Origin: Planomicrobium sp. YIM 101495
GTDB lineage: Bacteria > Bacillota > Bacilli > Bacillales_A > Planococcaceae
Length of the DNA stretch: 64,000 nucleotides
Direction: 5' to 3'
NCBI RefSeq assembly: GCF_009707665.1
Contig: NZ_WLZW01000002.1
Coordinates: 124,001 to 188,000 of the forward strand
Below are positions 7,367-16,216 of the stretch, piece by piece. The notes beneath the pieces were generated by a model, which was not told the DNA's origin, ran no database searches, and saw only the letters and a list, made by a program, of their open reading frames with translations. A program made the translations under genes and the position numbers. Positions within the stretch are counted from its first letter, which is position 1. The number at the start of each line of letters is the position of its first letter.

Positions 7367-8827
7367 TCAGTTTGTCGCAAGTCCTGGAACTTCGATGCCC
7401 AGTCCTTGTGCAACGCGTGTTCCGAATTCCGGATCCGCTTTATACAGGTGGTCGACCATGCGCGTTTTGATGTCTTCTTTCGTGACAGCGCTCAAGCCGC
7501 CGACGAATGTCGCAACAAGACGCTCTTGCTCTTCTGCACTTTGCAGGCGGTATAGGTCGCCAGGCTGTGTATAGAAATCTTCGTCGCGGTAAGGAACAGC
7601 GTCCGTTACGCCTTCGACTGCAAGTGGAGCTGGTTTTGCAGCTGCAGATTCAGCTGGTCCGCCGTAGCTGTTCGGCTCGTAGTAAACTGAACCGCCGCCG
7701 TTGTTGCCGAAGTTCATGGCGCCATCGCGTTGGTAGTTGTTCACTTGGTTCTTCGCTGCGTTGATCGGTAGCATCTGGTGGTTCGCACCTACGCGGTAGC
7801 GGTGTGCATCGTGGTAAGCGAACAAACGGCCTTGAAGCATTTTATCGGGTGATACGTCGATGCCAGGAACCAAAGTACCAGGAGAGAATGTTGCTTGTTC
7901 CACTTCCGCGAAATAGTTTTCCGGGTTGCGGTTCAACGTCATGCGGCCGACTTCGATCAATGGGTAGTCTTTGTGAGACCATGTTTTCGTTACATCGAAC
8001 GGGTCGAAGCGGTACGTGTTCGCATCTTCCAACGGCATGATCTGTACGTACAATGTCCAAGCAGGGAAGTCCCCGTTTTCGATTGCAGAGAAAAGATCTT
8101 CCGTGTGGAAGTCAGGATTTTCGCCGGCAATCTTATCAGCTACTTCCTGTGTGATGTTCTGAATGCCCTGCTCTGTCAGGAAGTGATATTTCACCCAGTG
8201 AGATTGGCCTTCAGCGTTCGTCCATTTAAATGTATGGCTTCCGAACCCGTGCATGTGGCGAAGCGTCGCAGGAATTCCGCGGTCGCCCATCAAGTAAGTG
8301 ACTTGGTGCAAAGACTCAGGAGACAATGACCAGAAATCCCATACTGCGTTCGGGTTCTTCAAGTGTGTTTTTGGATCGCGTTTTTGTGTATGGATGAAGT
8401 CAGGGAATTTGATCGCATCACGGATGAAGAAGATCGGCGTGTTGTTTCCGACCAGATCATAGTTTCCTTCTTCTGTATAGAATTTCACTGAGAATCCGCG
8501 TGGGTCGCGTACTGTATCTGCAGATCCAAGCTCTCCAGCTACTGTAGAGAAACGGATGAACATATCCGTCTTTTTGCCGACTTCCGACAAGAAAGCAGCT
8601 TTCGTGTATTTCGACAAATCGTTCGTTACTTCGAAGTAACCATGCGCACCGGCGCCTTTTGCGTGAACGACACGCTCAGGAATACGCTCTCTGTTAAAGT
8701 GTGCCAATTTCTCAAGAAGATGAACATCTTGTAGAAGGACCGGGCCGCGCTGTCCAGCTGTCTGCGAGTTCTGGTTGTCTCCGACTGGAGCGCCCCAAGA
8801 AGTCGTCAAAGTTTTTCTTTCTGTCAT
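7367..8827 (-). CDS. katA: Vegetative haem catalase KatA
   Basis: A 486-residue clade 3 (small-subunit) monofunctional catalase that splits hydrogen peroxide in the cytoplasm. The distal His is H55 in [11 protein letters not shown]. The catalytic Asn lies in [19 protein letters not shown], and the proximal haem Tyr in [17 protein letters not shown]. Length and order match Bacillus KatA (483). The start MTERKTLT at 8827 follows GAGGTGTTCAAGC; the longer frame to 8848 has no site. A sigma-A promoter and a PerR/Fur-like box lie directly upstream, suggesting peroxide- or metal-responsive control. Confidence 0.97.
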   Translation of the reverse strand: MTERKTLTTSWGAPVGDNQNSQTAGQRGPVLLQDVHLLEKLAHFNRERIPERVVHAKGAGAHGYFEVTNDLSKYTKAAFLSEVGKKTDMFIRFSTVAGELGSADTVRDPRGFSVKFYTEEGNYDLVGNNTPIFFIRDAIKFPDFIHTQKRDPKTHLKNPNAVWDFWSLSPESLHQVTYLMGDRGIPATLRHMHGFGSHTFKWTNAEGQSHWVKYHFLTEQGIQNITQEVADKIAGENPDFHTEDLFSAIENGDFPAWTLYVQIMPLEDANTYRFDPFDVTKTWSHKDYPLIEVGRMTLNRNPENYFAEVEQATFSPGTLVPGIDVSPDKMLQGRLFAYHDAHRYRVGANHQMLPINAAKNQVNNYQRDGAMNFGNNGGGSVYYEPNSYGGPAESAAAKPAPLAVEGVTDAVPYRDEDFYTQPGDLYRLQSAEEQERLVATFVGGLSAVTKEDIKTRMVDHLYKADPEFGTRVAQGLGIEVPGLATN

Positions 8828-8872
8828 GCTTGAACACCTCATTCTCATTTTTGTGTGACTATTGCACCTCTT

Positions 8873-8900
8873 ATTATACCAGTTTGCACATTGAAATCAA
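8873..8900 (-). promoter_or_regulatory. Sigma-A promoter of katA
   Basis: On the minus strand TTGATT (8895-8900), a 16-bp spacer and TATAAT (8873-8878) lie 46 bp upstream of the katA ATG. The PerR/Fur-like box sits 8 bp upstream of the -35. Confidence 0.75.
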
Positions 8901-8907
8901 TCCTTAT

Positions 8908-8922
8908 TGATAATCATTATAA
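8908..8922. promoter_or_regulatory. PerR/Fur-type operator upstream of katA
   Basis: TGATAATCATTATAA is a 7-1-7 inverted repeat. It differs at one position from the PerR box consensus TTATAATNATTATAA and at one other position from the Fur box TGATAATNATTATCA, so one half is Fur-like and the other PerR-like. katA is a classic PerR target, so PerR is the likelier regulator. Its position just upstream of the -35 would be unusual for simple steric repression but is known for such boxes. Confidence 0.7.
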
Positions 8923-8941
8923 ATAAAAGGAGGAGCAGGCC

Positions 8942-9046
8942 ATGCAATCACACGATTTGGACACAATTCAGATAACTTTAGTATGCCATCATAAAAAAAG
9001 TTATAAACCATTGTTTCCTACCTCTTCCAAAAAGCGACTTGTATAG
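8942..9046 (+). CDS. Possible 34-residue peptide with a perfect ribosome binding site
   Basis: AAAGGAGG at 8926-8933 is followed 8 bp later by ATG at 8942. The frame runs 34 codons to TAG and starts MQSHDLDTIQITLV. It contains a CHH-KK stretch and a basic C-terminus (SSKKRLV). It lies just downstream of the PerR/Fur-like box, transcribed away from katA. No family is recognised, and the plus-strand promoter is weak (TTGCAC at 8884 with a poor -10). It may be a real small protein, a leader peptide for the next gene, or chance. Confidence 0.3.
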   Translation: MQSHDLDTIQITLVCHHKKSYKPLFPTSSKKRLV

Positions 9047-9095
9047 TTTTATGTACTGGGTGTAGGATGAACAATAACGAATGGGGAGGCGAAGC

Positions 9096-10199
9096 ATGTT
9101 GTTTGATTTGCAGGAATTCAGTGATGCGATCGTACAAGAATTGAGTGCGCTGATCGACACACACGTCATCATCACGGACCGGAATGGTTTTATTATTGCG
9201 AGTACAGATCCCCTTCGTCTGAATACTTTTCACGAAGGCGCGACGCTTTCAATGAAAAACCAGACAGAACTTCATATGACAAAAGAAATGTGTGAGCGAC
9301 TGACGGGTGTCCGACCGGGGATCGTCATGCCGATCATCATCGGCAGCACCCCGATCGGCGTCATCGGAATCACGGGCAAGCCCGAGGAAGTCGGGAAGTA
9401 CGCCAAGCTTGTACGGAAAGTAGCAGAGTTGTTCATCACTGATTCGATTGCGCGTCAGGAGCGGGAGCGGCACACGCGTGAAATCGAATTTTTCATCTTC
9501 GATTTAGTGACAGGTCCATCATCGCCTGAAGCGATGATGGAACGGGCAAAACTGATCAACTTGGACACAAGCCTTTACCGGCGCATCGCCTTGATCCGGA
9601 CCGATCAGCAAATGGAAATCGCCGATGTGGAGCGGCTGGAGAAAGTCCAGATCATCCATCCGGAGCTGAAGATTTTCCGTTGGGGCCTCGAAAAGATGGG
9701 ACTGCTACTGCCGGATATGCCACGCGACACATTGAGCGACGGGCTAATAGATCTGTCCAAGAAGCTGGGGAAGCGTTCGAAACGCAGCTTACCGGTCGGC
9801 ATCGGCGAAGTCGTGGAGTTTACGGAACTGAGGAAATCATTCGAACAGGCGGAAATCGCGCTGGACGTTTCCGTGAAACAAGGGCGGATCGTTTTTGAGG
9901 GAGAATTGAAGCTGGAGCTTCTCTATGCGGCAATCCCTGCAGACATCCAGGCGGAATTTCTGCGGAGAACGATTGAACCGCTGTTTGAGCAGGAAGAGCT
10001 GCTGCACAATCTCGAAGTGTGGCTGACAAGCGGAAAATCACTGAAAGAAGTCGCCGATGACTTGCACATCCACAAAAACACATTGAGTTATCGCCTGAAC
10101 AAAGTTGAACAATTACTGGACGTCCGGCTGAATGACAACCGCGACCTCGCACTCTTATACACGGCCATCCGGCTTGCCAAGCGAAAGCAGAGCGGCTGA
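9096..10199 (+). CDS. cdaR: CdaR family transcriptional regulator (sugar-diacid/glycerate type)
   Basis: A 367-residue activator-type regulator. An N-terminal diacid-recognition domain (about 1-130) includes DTHVIITDRNGFIIAST and GIVMPIIIGSTPIGVIGITG. A degenerate central domain follows. The C-terminal PucR-type helix-turn-helix (about 305-362) has SGKSLKEVADDLHIHKNTLS and NRDLALLYTAIRLAK. Members sense sugar acids such as glycerate and activate their catabolic genes. The next genes on this strand are a 2-hydroxyacid oxidase and TRAP transporter cluster, its probable target. The start ATG at 9096 follows GGGGAGG; a longer frame from 9081 overlaps that site and is rejected. The specific effector is unknown. 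Confidence 0.85.
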   Translation: MLFDLQEFSDAIVQELSALIDTHVIITDRNGFIIASTDPLRLNTFHEGATLSMKNQTELHMTKEMCERLTGVRPGIVMPIIIGSTPIGVIGITGKPEEVGKYAKLVRKVAELFITDSIARQERERHTREIEFFIFDLVTGPSSPEAMMERAKLINLDTSLYRRIALIRTDQQMEIADVERLEKVQIIHPELKIFRWGLEKMGLLLPDMPRDTLSDGLIDLSKKLGKRSKRSLPVGIGEVVEFTELRKSFEQAEIALDVSVKQGRIVFEGELKLELLYAAIPADIQAEFLRRTIEPLFEQEELLHNLEVWLTSGKSLKEVADDLHIHKNTLSYRLNKVEQLLDVRLNDNRDLALLYTAIRLAKRKQSG

Positions 10200-10244
10200 A
10201 GAAGCAATCTTCCACCTATGTATGGGGGAGGTTGCTTCTTTTTT
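10199..10244 (+). terminator. Intrinsic terminator after the CdaR-type gene
   Basis: GAAGCAATCTTCCACC pairs with GGGGAGGTTGCTTC (imperfect) and is followed by a run of T. It separates the regulator from the downstream glcD transcript. Confidence 0.82.
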
Positions 10245-10249
10245 ATTGG

Positions 10250-10545
10250 CCGGAGGAAGTTCAGCCAATGCTTTATAACGAAGCACGTTTTTACCCTTCG
10301 CCATCTTCCGCTCTTTCTTCTAGAGAGAGTAGAAGATATTTGGTACCATACTTCATTTCTAAATGTGCAGAGATATGGAGTAAAACAGCGTAGAAGGACA
10401 AAAATGTGCTCCTGCATCGCTTCGCTGCTTCGTCGCAAAGTGGAGCTGTTTTACGGAATATCGGGAAAAGTATCAAGTTCAACTTATCTATCTAAAAAGC
10501 TCTTTGTGCTTTCGTCCAAAAAAGAAGAGTGAAAATTGTCGAAAT
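10250..10545. other. Non-coding gap holding an inverted-repeat element
   Basis: About 300 bp between the terminator and the glcD promoter. It contains the 94-bp inverted-repeat element (10370-10463) with a 24-nt word shared with 34151-34174. No ribosome binding site with a convincing frame is seen on either strand; the frames here look like chance. Confidence 0.6.
10370..10463. repeat. Inverted-repeat element, copy A
   Basis: It begins GAGATATGGAGTAAAACAG and ends CTGTTTTACGGAATATCG, whose complement (CGATATTCCGTAAAACAG) matches the beginning. A second copy with the same 19-nt start lies at 63497-63626, with a different interior. The ends define a short non-coding, MITE-like or stem-loop element. 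Confidence 0.7.
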
Positions 10546-10547
10546 TT

Positions 10548-10572
10548 GTACAAATGTATATAGAGTTATAAT
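10548..10572 (+). promoter_or_regulatory. Likely promoter of the glcD operon
   Basis: A TATAAT -10 at 10567-10572 lies in AT-rich sequence, with TTGTAC about 15 bp upstream as a poorly spaced -35. It lies 54 bp before the TTG start. A suboptimal -35 fits an activator-dependent promoter, which would suit CdaR; that link is inference. Confidence 0.5.
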
Positions 10573-10625
10573 AATTAGAATATTATCATTAATAGAAACC
10601 TTCAACGAACGGAGGAGATAGACAG

Positions 10626-12041
10626 TTGAAGACGCAATCATTCGAACCATTCATCACAATAGTCGGAACGGAAAATGCAAAACATACACAGGCGCAATTA
10701 ATGGCTTATTCATACGATGCGACAGCCAATTTCCAACACAAACCGGATCTTGTGTTGTCTCCGAAAAGCACGGAAGAAGTAGCTTCGATTGTGGAGCTTT
10801 GTGCAAAAGAACAAATCCCGATCGTCACAAGGGGCTCCGGTACGAATCTGGCAGCAGGCACGGTGCCTTCGCAGGGAGGAGTTGTTCTGCTCTTCAATAA
10901 TATGCGGGACATTATCGAACTGGATGAAGACAACCTGACTATCACCGTCCAGCCGGGTGTCATCACCCAGGACCTCAGCAATTATGTCGAAAAAAACGGC
11001 CTCTTTTACCCGCCGGATCCGAGTTCGATGAAAATCTCAACCATCGGCGGCAATGTCAGTGAAAATTCGGGCGGGCTGCGCGGCCTTAAATACGGTGTTA
11101 CAAAAGATTATGTGAAAGCGCTTACGGTTGTCATGCCGGACGGCGGCATCATGAAACTCGGCGGCAAGCTCGCAAAAGACGTTGCAGGATACGATCTGTT
11201 GTCGCTTATGGTCGGTTCGGAAGGAACGCTCGGCATCATAACGGAAATCACGCTGAAATTGATTCCGTTGCCACAGACGAAAAAAACCGGCATCGCCTAC
11301 TTCAATTCATTGGAAGATGCGGCGCGGACGGTGTCGGCGATCATCGCTGATAAAATCATTCCGGTGACGCTGGAATTCATGGACAAAGGCACTATTCACG
11401 CTGTGGAGGATTTCATGTCGATCGGTTTGCCGAGGGACGCGGAAGCGATGCTTCTGATGGAGCAGGACGGACCGGAAGAACAAGTGACGCAGGACATCCA
11501 GAAAATGATTGCCATCGCACAGGAGCAAGGCGCGACCTCAGCGATCCTGGCGGCAACGGAGGAAGAGGCGGAAGGCTTGAAGACGGGGAGGCGTGTCGCC
11601 TTGTCGGCGCTATCAAGAAAACGACCGACGACAATCCTTGAAGATGCGACCGTACCGCGTTCGGAAATCGCGAGGATGGTGAAAGCCATCCAGCAAATCG
11701 CTGAAAAATATGATGTGCAAATCAATACATTCGGACACGCGGGAGACGGCAATCTTCATCCGACGTGTCTGACCGATACGCGGGACGTAGAAGAAATGTC
11801 ACGCGTCGAGAAAGCGCTGGACGAAATTTTCCACGTCGCGATTGAGCTTGGAGGCACAATCACCGGCGAACACGGTGTCGGCGAAATGAAATCGCCGTAT
11901 CTCGAGTGGAAGTTAGGCGCAAGCGGCATGCAGCTGATGAAGCACATCAAGCAATCGGTCGACCCGCAAAACATCATGAACCCAGGCAAGATGTTCGCCA
12001 AAGAAACCAAGAAGAGGCTGGTGGTGCATGGTGGTCACTGA
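10626..12041 (+). CDS. glcD: FAD-linked 2-hydroxyacid oxidase subunit GlcD (glycolate/D-lactate type)
   Basis: A 471-residue FAD enzyme of the VAO/GlcD family. It oxidises a 2-hydroxy acid such as glycolate, D-lactate or glycerate to the 2-keto acid, passing electrons to the paired Fe-S subunit. The FAD-binding half carries PIVTRGSGTNLAAGT and STIGGNVSENSGGLRGLKYG; the C-terminal half carries HAGDGNLHPTCL and GEHGVGEMKSPYL. The start is TTG at 10626 with GGAGGAG 8 bp upstream. It overlaps glcF by 14 nt. It is the first gene of a roughly 9.7-kb same-strand run reaching 20381. The substrate is not set by sequence alone. Confidence 0.93.
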   Translation: MKTQSFEPFITIVGTENAKHTQAQLMAYSYDATANFQHKPDLVLSPKSTEEVASIVELCAKEQIPIVTRGSGTNLAAGTVPSQGGVVLLFNNMRDIIELDEDNLTITVQPGVITQDLSNYVEKNGLFYPPDPSSMKISTIGGNVSENSGGLRGLKYGVTKDYVKALTVVMPDGGIMKLGGKLAKDVAGYDLLSLMVGSEGTLGIITEITLKLIPLPQTKKTGIAYFNSLEDAARTVSAIIADKIIPVTLEFMDKGTIHAVEDFMSIGLPRDAEAMLLMEQDGPEEQVTQDIQKMIAIAQEQGATSAILAATEEEAEGLKTGRRVALSALSRKRPTTILEDATVPRSEIARMVKAIQQIAEKYDVQINTFGHAGDGNLHPTCLTDTRDVEEMSRVEKALDEIFHVAIELGGTITGEHGVGEMKSPYLEWKLGASGMQLMKHIKQSVDPQNIMNPGKMFAKETKKRLVVHGGH

Positions 12042-13350
12042 ACTGCAACAGCGGATGCAGGATTCGTTCAAGGAGCATGTGAGTGAAGAGTATTTAATGG
12101 ATTGCATGCGCTGCGGATTTTGTCTGCCGGCATGTCCGACGTACTTGGCAACCAATCATGATGAAAGCCATTCGCCGAGAGGGCGCATTGCACTCATGAA
12201 GGCGATGCGGGACGGGGATGTCGTATGGGATGGATCGGTAAAAGGCTCCTTCGATATGTGCCTCGGCTGTAGGGCATGCGAGCCGGCTTGTCCGGCTGGC
12301 GTGGAGTACGGCGCTCTTATAGAAGAAACACGCGTCGCAATCGAACAGGTGAAGCCGAAAGACATTTCCGAAAAGGTCATCCGGAAAGCGGCATTCGACG
12401 GTCTGTTCGCGGATCAGAAGAAAATGGCTGGCACCGTGAAGCTCGTGAAATTTTATCAGAAGTCAGGATTGCAGAAAGCGACGCGGAAAATCGGCTTTCT
12501 CAACTTGTTCCCGCCGTTCATGAAAGAGATGGAAGGCGTGCTTCCGGATATCGAAAGCAAGAAAAAGAAGCCATCTGTACTCAAAAAGCAGACGACGCGC
12601 GTCGCCTTCTTCTCAGGATGCCTCATGGACACGTTGTTCCAGGAGACGAACCGCAAAACGATTGAGATGCTCGAATGGCTCGGTGCGGAAGTCGTCATCC
12701 CGAAAGAGCAGCAATGCTGCGGCGCACTTCACGGCCACAGCGGCGAGCTCGGAAAAGGCTTGCGCAACGCACGCGCTAATATCGACGCATTCGATTCGGA
12801 CGATGTCGACTTTATCGTCAATAACGCCGGCGGCTGCGGTGCGTTCCTTTCAGAATACGAAAAGCATCTGAAAGAGGATCCGGCATATGCGGACAAAGCG
12901 GCACAGTTTTCACAGAAGATGACGGATATTTCTTCCCTCTTTGTGAAACTTGGATTGAATGCCCGCCTGAAGCAATTGGCCGCACCGGTCGAAGGCATCG
13001 TCACTTACCAGGATTCCTGCCATTTACGCAATGTCAATAAGGTGTTTTTGGAGCCACGTTCGCTTCTCGAAGATGCGCCGGGCTTTGAATATAAAGAGTT
13101 GATCGACGCAGGAAGCTGCTGCGGGTCTGCCGGGATTTACAATATGCTTCAGCCGGAGATGGCAAAACGCATCCTCGACGCGAAGATGAAAGGGGTGAAG
13201 GAAATGCAGCCGGCGAAGGTGGTGACATCCAACCCGGGCTGTCTGATGCAGATGCAGGTGGGAATTCAGCGCGAAGGCCTGGAAGGGGAAATGCAGGCGG
13301 TGCACATTGTGGACTTTTTGCACGAAGTGATTGAAAAAAACCAAAAATAG
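12028..13350 (+). CDS. glcF: Iron-sulfur subunit GlcF of the 2-hydroxyacid oxidase
   Basis: A 440-residue partner of GlcD that carries electrons from the flavin to the respiratory chain. Two [4Fe-4S] ferredoxin motifs lie near the start, CMRCGFCLPACP (about 26-37) and CLGCRACEPACP (about 79-90). Two CCG domains follow: FFSGCLMDTLF with EQQCCGALHGHSG, and YQDSCHLRN with GSCCGSAGIYN. The start ATG at 12028 lies inside the glcD end. No GlcE-like subunit is present, so this is the two-subunit form. Confidence 0.94.
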   Translation: MVVTELQQRMQDSFKEHVSEEYLMDCMRCGFCLPACPTYLATNHDESHSPRGRIALMKAMRDGDVVWDGSVKGSFDMCLGCRACEPACPAGVEYGALIEETRVAIEQVKPKDISEKVIRKAAFDGLFADQKKMAGTVKLVKFYQKSGLQKATRKIGFLNLFPPFMKEMEGVLPDIESKKKKPSVLKKQTTRVAFFSGCLMDTLFQETNRKTIEMLEWLGAEVVIPKEQQCCGALHGHSGELGKGLRNARANIDAFDSDDVDFIVNNAGGCGAFLSEYEKHLKEDPAYADKAAQFSQKMTDISSLFVKLGLNARLKQLAAPVEGIVTYQDSCHLRNVNKVFLEPRSLLEDAPGFEYKELIDAGSCCGSAGIYNMLQPEMAKRILDAKMKGVKEMQPAKVVTSNPGCLMQMQVGIQREGLEGEMQAVHIVDFLHEVIEKNQK

Positions 13351-13361
13351 GGGTGGAGAGA

Positions 13362-14378
13362 ATGTTGAAAAAGAAATGGAGCTTTGCAGCAATCGGTTTG
13401 TCGGCAGCACTTGTACTGGGGGCGTGCGGCAACGATGAGCCGGATGCAAGTGCAGGGGAGAAAGAATACGATCTGAAAATGTCCGTGACTGTATCGGAAT
13501 CTTCGACATGGTATGAAGCAGCGGAAAAATTGAAAGAGGATTTGGCGGAAGAATCGGATGGCCGCATCAACCTGGAACTTTATGCAAATGAGCAATTGTC
13601 GGGCGGAGATTCAGGCAAAGCTGTTGAGAGTCTTTCGAAAGGCTCGATCGACCTGACATTCAACTCGACAATCATCTATTCGATTCTTGATGACCGTTTC
13701 GGTGTAGCGAGTGCGCCGTTCCTCTTCAATAACACGGATGAAGTGGATCCGGTATTTGCTGGTGAAGGCGGAGACAAGATCAAGGAAATCTTGGCTGAAA
13801 AAGGCGTTCATGCACTCGGCTACGGTGAAAATGGTTTCCGCCAATTGACGAACAGCCAATTGGAAGTGAAGTCGCCGGAAGATTTGAAAGGCCTGAAAAT
13901 CCGGATTCCAGGAATCACAATGTACACAGATCTTTACCGTGAGCTTGGCACAGATCCGCAGACAATGACGTTCTCTGAAGTGTTCACATCGCTCCAGCAG
14001 GGAACAATCGACGGACAGGAAAACCCGATCGACGTCATCCATTCTTCGAAACTGAACGAAGTACAGGAATACATGACAATGTGGAACTACTCGTATGATC
14101 CGCTTGTGCTCGGCATGAACAAGAAATTGTATGATTCTTTGAGTGAAGAAGACCGTGAATTGTTTGACCGCCTCGGCAAAGAAGCGGCAGAGTTCCAGGT
14201 AGAACGTGCACGTGAAAAAGAAGCGGAGCAGATTGCAGCTTTGGAAGAAGCCGGCATGAAGCTGTACTACCCGTCTGATGAAGAATTGGCCCAGTTCAAA
14301 GAAGCGGTTCAGCCGGTTTACGACAAGTACACAGACATCTGGGGTGCTGACCTGTTAAGCGCGTTCCGAGGAGAGTAA
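13362..14378 (+). CDS. dctP: TRAP transporter substrate-binding lipoprotein DctP
   Basis: A 338-residue extracytoplasmic solute receptor for a TRAP carrier. The N-terminus MLKKKWSFAAIGLSAALVLG with AC after it is a lipoprotein signal (Cys at residue 22), tethering it to the outer face of the membrane. DctP family landmarks include LKGLKIRIPG, whose Arg usually binds the ligand carboxylate, and TFSEVFTSLQQGTIDGQENP. The start ATG at 13362 follows AGGGGTGG; a GTG 9 nt upstream is part of that site. It leads dctQ and dctM. The ligand is probably an organic acid handled by the neighbouring enzymes. Confidence 0.94.
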   Translation: MLKKKWSFAAIGLSAALVLGACGNDEPDASAGEKEYDLKMSVTVSESSTWYEAAEKLKEDLAEESDGRINLELYANEQLSGGDSGKAVESLSKGSIDLTFNSTIIYSILDDRFGVASAPFLFNNTDEVDPVFAGEGGDKIKEILAEKGVHALGYGENGFRQLTNSQLEVKSPEDLKGLKIRIPGITMYTDLYRELGTDPQTMTFSEVFTSLQQGTIDGQENPIDVIHSSKLNEVQEYMTMWNYSYDPLVLGMNKKLYDSLSEEDRELFDRLGKEAAEFQVERAREKEAEQIAALEEAGMKLYYPSDEELAQFKEAVQPVYDKYTDIWGADLLSAFRGE

Positions 14379-14390
14379 GGGGGACTTCCA

Positions 14391-14882
14391 TTGAAAGTTT
14401 TGAATCATATTGAAGAGGTGATCCTGTTCATCACCTTCCTCGTGATGACGATCATTGCCTTCGCTAATATTGTGTCACGAAACTTTTTAGAGCAATCCCT
14501 TTCGTTTACTGAAGAAATCACAATCAATCTATTCGTATTGCTGACATTTGTTGGAGCTGCAGTAGGTGTGCGCCGTTACGCACACCTCGGCTTCACTTTG
14601 TTGTTTGACAAAGTGAATAATGGAGTGCAAAAAGCGCTCGTCGTCTTTTCAACAATTATGGGACTTATTCTATTCGGTGTATTGCTTTGGTACGGCCTCC
14701 AGATGGTCCTGTTCCAGATGGATATGGGACAGAAAACGCCGGCACTTGGCTGGCCGCAATGGATTCTGTCGGCGGCATTGCCGTTCGGCGCATTATTATG
14801 CGTCATCCGGACAATCCAGGTCGGGATTGAAGAATTGAAATTACTGGGCTCGGCGCCGCGGAAAGGGGAGGAAGTGCAATGA
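14391..14882 (+). CDS. dctQ: TRAP transporter small permease DctQ
   Basis: A 163-residue membrane subunit with four helices (for example VILFITFLVMTIIAFANIVS and ITINLFVLLTFVGAAVGVRR). The conserved NIVSRNFLEQSLSFTEEI stretch is typical of the family. It scaffolds the large DctM subunit. It starts with TTG at 14391 behind AAGGGGGAC and overlaps dctM by an ATGA junction. Confidence 0.92.
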   Translation: MKVLNHIEEVILFITFLVMTIIAFANIVSRNFLEQSLSFTEEITINLFVLLTFVGAAVGVRRYAHLGFTLLFDKVNNGVQKALVVFSTIMGLILFGVLLWYGLQMVLFQMDMGQKTPALGWPQWILSAALPFGALLCVIRTIQVGIEELKLLGSAPRKGEEVQ

Positions 14883-16204
14883 CGGCATTATTACTGTTCG
14901 GTGTATTCTTCCTGCTCGTCTTTCTGCGTGTTCCGATCGCCATTTCCCTTGGGATCTCATCCCTTGCAGTACTGGTGACATCGAGCGGTATATTCGGCTT
15001 GGAAATGGTCACTGACATCATGTACACAAGCGTAGCGAAGTTCACATTGCTTGCGATTCCGTTCTTTATTCTTGCGGGAGTCATCATGGAGCATGTCGGC
15101 ATTTCGAAACGGCTCATCGACTTTGCGCAGGCGCTCGTCGGCCACATGAAAGGCGGCGTCGTATTCGTTACTGTGCTCGTTGCGATTTTCTTCGCAGCCA
15201 TCTCGGGCTCCGGCCCGGCTACTGTAGCAGCGCTCGGGGGGATCCTGATTCCCGCGATGGTCAAAAACGGCTTTAAAAAAGAAACAGCCGGGGCGCTCGT
15301 TGCGAGTTCCGGTGCAATCGGAATCGTTATCCCGCCGAGTATCGCATTCATCGTCTTTGCGGTCGTCGCCGGTGACCAGATTCCTGTCACCATCAACCGT
15401 CTGTTCATGGCAGGAGTCATTCCAGGTATCCTGATGGGCATCGCTTTCATCAGTGCAGCAATGTTTGTCCGTGCAAAAATGGTCAAACGCGGAGAATTCC
15501 ACCCGCAGGAAGGCGTCAGCGTGAAAAAAGCGAGCGGGAAAGAAATCTGGCAGGCGTTCCTGGCAGCTTTGCCCGGCTTGATGATTCCGGTCATCATCCT
15601 CGGCGGGATCTACGGCGGTTTCTTCACGCCGACCGAAGCGGCAGTTGTCGCTGTGGTGTACGGGTTGATTGTCGGCATCTTCATGAACCGTAAACATACC
15701 TTCAGCAAGATGTATACGATTCTTGTGGAAGCGGCGCTCCAGACAGCGGTCGTCATGATCATTGTCAGTGCGGCATCCGTATTCGCCTACATCATTACGA
15801 CCGAGCAGATTGCCCGTTCAATTTCAGACGGCATCATGGGCTTGACGTCGAACCCGATTATCATTCTGCTGTTATTGAACGTTCTCCTGTTAATTGCAGG
15901 AGCATTCATCGACGCCATTTCAGCTCTTTATATTTTTGTTCCGATCCTATTGCCGATCATCATTTTACTGGAAGTGGACCCAACGGTTTTCGGTGTTTTT
16001 GTTGTCATGAACCTGGCGATAGGCCTGTTCACACCGCCAGTCGGTTTGAACCTTTACGTAGCGGCAGGGATATCCAAAACGAACATTGTTGAAATATCAA
16101 GAGGCGTGGTGCCATTCGTCATCGCCGCAATCGTTGTCTTGATGCTTGTTACATATATTCCGGTGCTATCTACGTTCTTGCCGGATCTATTAGAAGTTAA
16201 ATAA
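14879..16204 (+). CDS. dctM: TRAP transporter large permease DctM
   Basis: A 441-residue, roughly 12-helix ion-coupled permease that carries the DctP-delivered substrate inward using a sodium gradient. Family marks include IPFFILAGVIMEHVGISKRL, ISGSGPATVAALGGILIPAM, GAIGIVIPPSIAFIVF and FTPPVGLNLYVAAGIS. The start is coupled to dctQ by ATGA overlap. The downstream SDR gene begins 12 nt after the stop, keeping the cluster on one transcript. Confidence 0.95.
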   Translation: MTALLLFGVFFLLVFLRVPIAISLGISSLAVLVTSSGIFGLEMVTDIMYTSVAKFTLLAIPFFILAGVIMEHVGISKRLIDFAQALVGHMKGGVVFVTVLVAIFFAAISGSGPATVAALGGILIPAMVKNGFKKETAGALVASSGAIGIVIPPSIAFIVFAVVAGDQIPVTINRLFMAGVIPGILMGIAFISAAMFVRAKMVKRGEFHPQEGVSVKKASGKEIWQAFLAALPGLMIPVIILGGIYGGFFTPTEAAVVAVVYGLIVGIFMNRKHTFSKMYTILVEAALQTAVVMIIVSAASVFAYIITTEQIARSISDGIMGLTSNPIIILLLLNVLLLIAGAFIDAISALYIFVPILLPIIILLEVDPTVFGVFVVMNLAIGLFTPPVGLNLYVAAGISKTNIVEISRGVVPFVIAAIVVLMLVTYIPVLSTFLPDLLEVK

Positions 16205-16216
16205 GGGGATGAAGAA

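Noticed and set aside
14803..15697. Two long minus-strand frames opposite dctM
   Set aside because: Shadows of a membrane-protein gene; low-complexity composition and no ribosome binding site.
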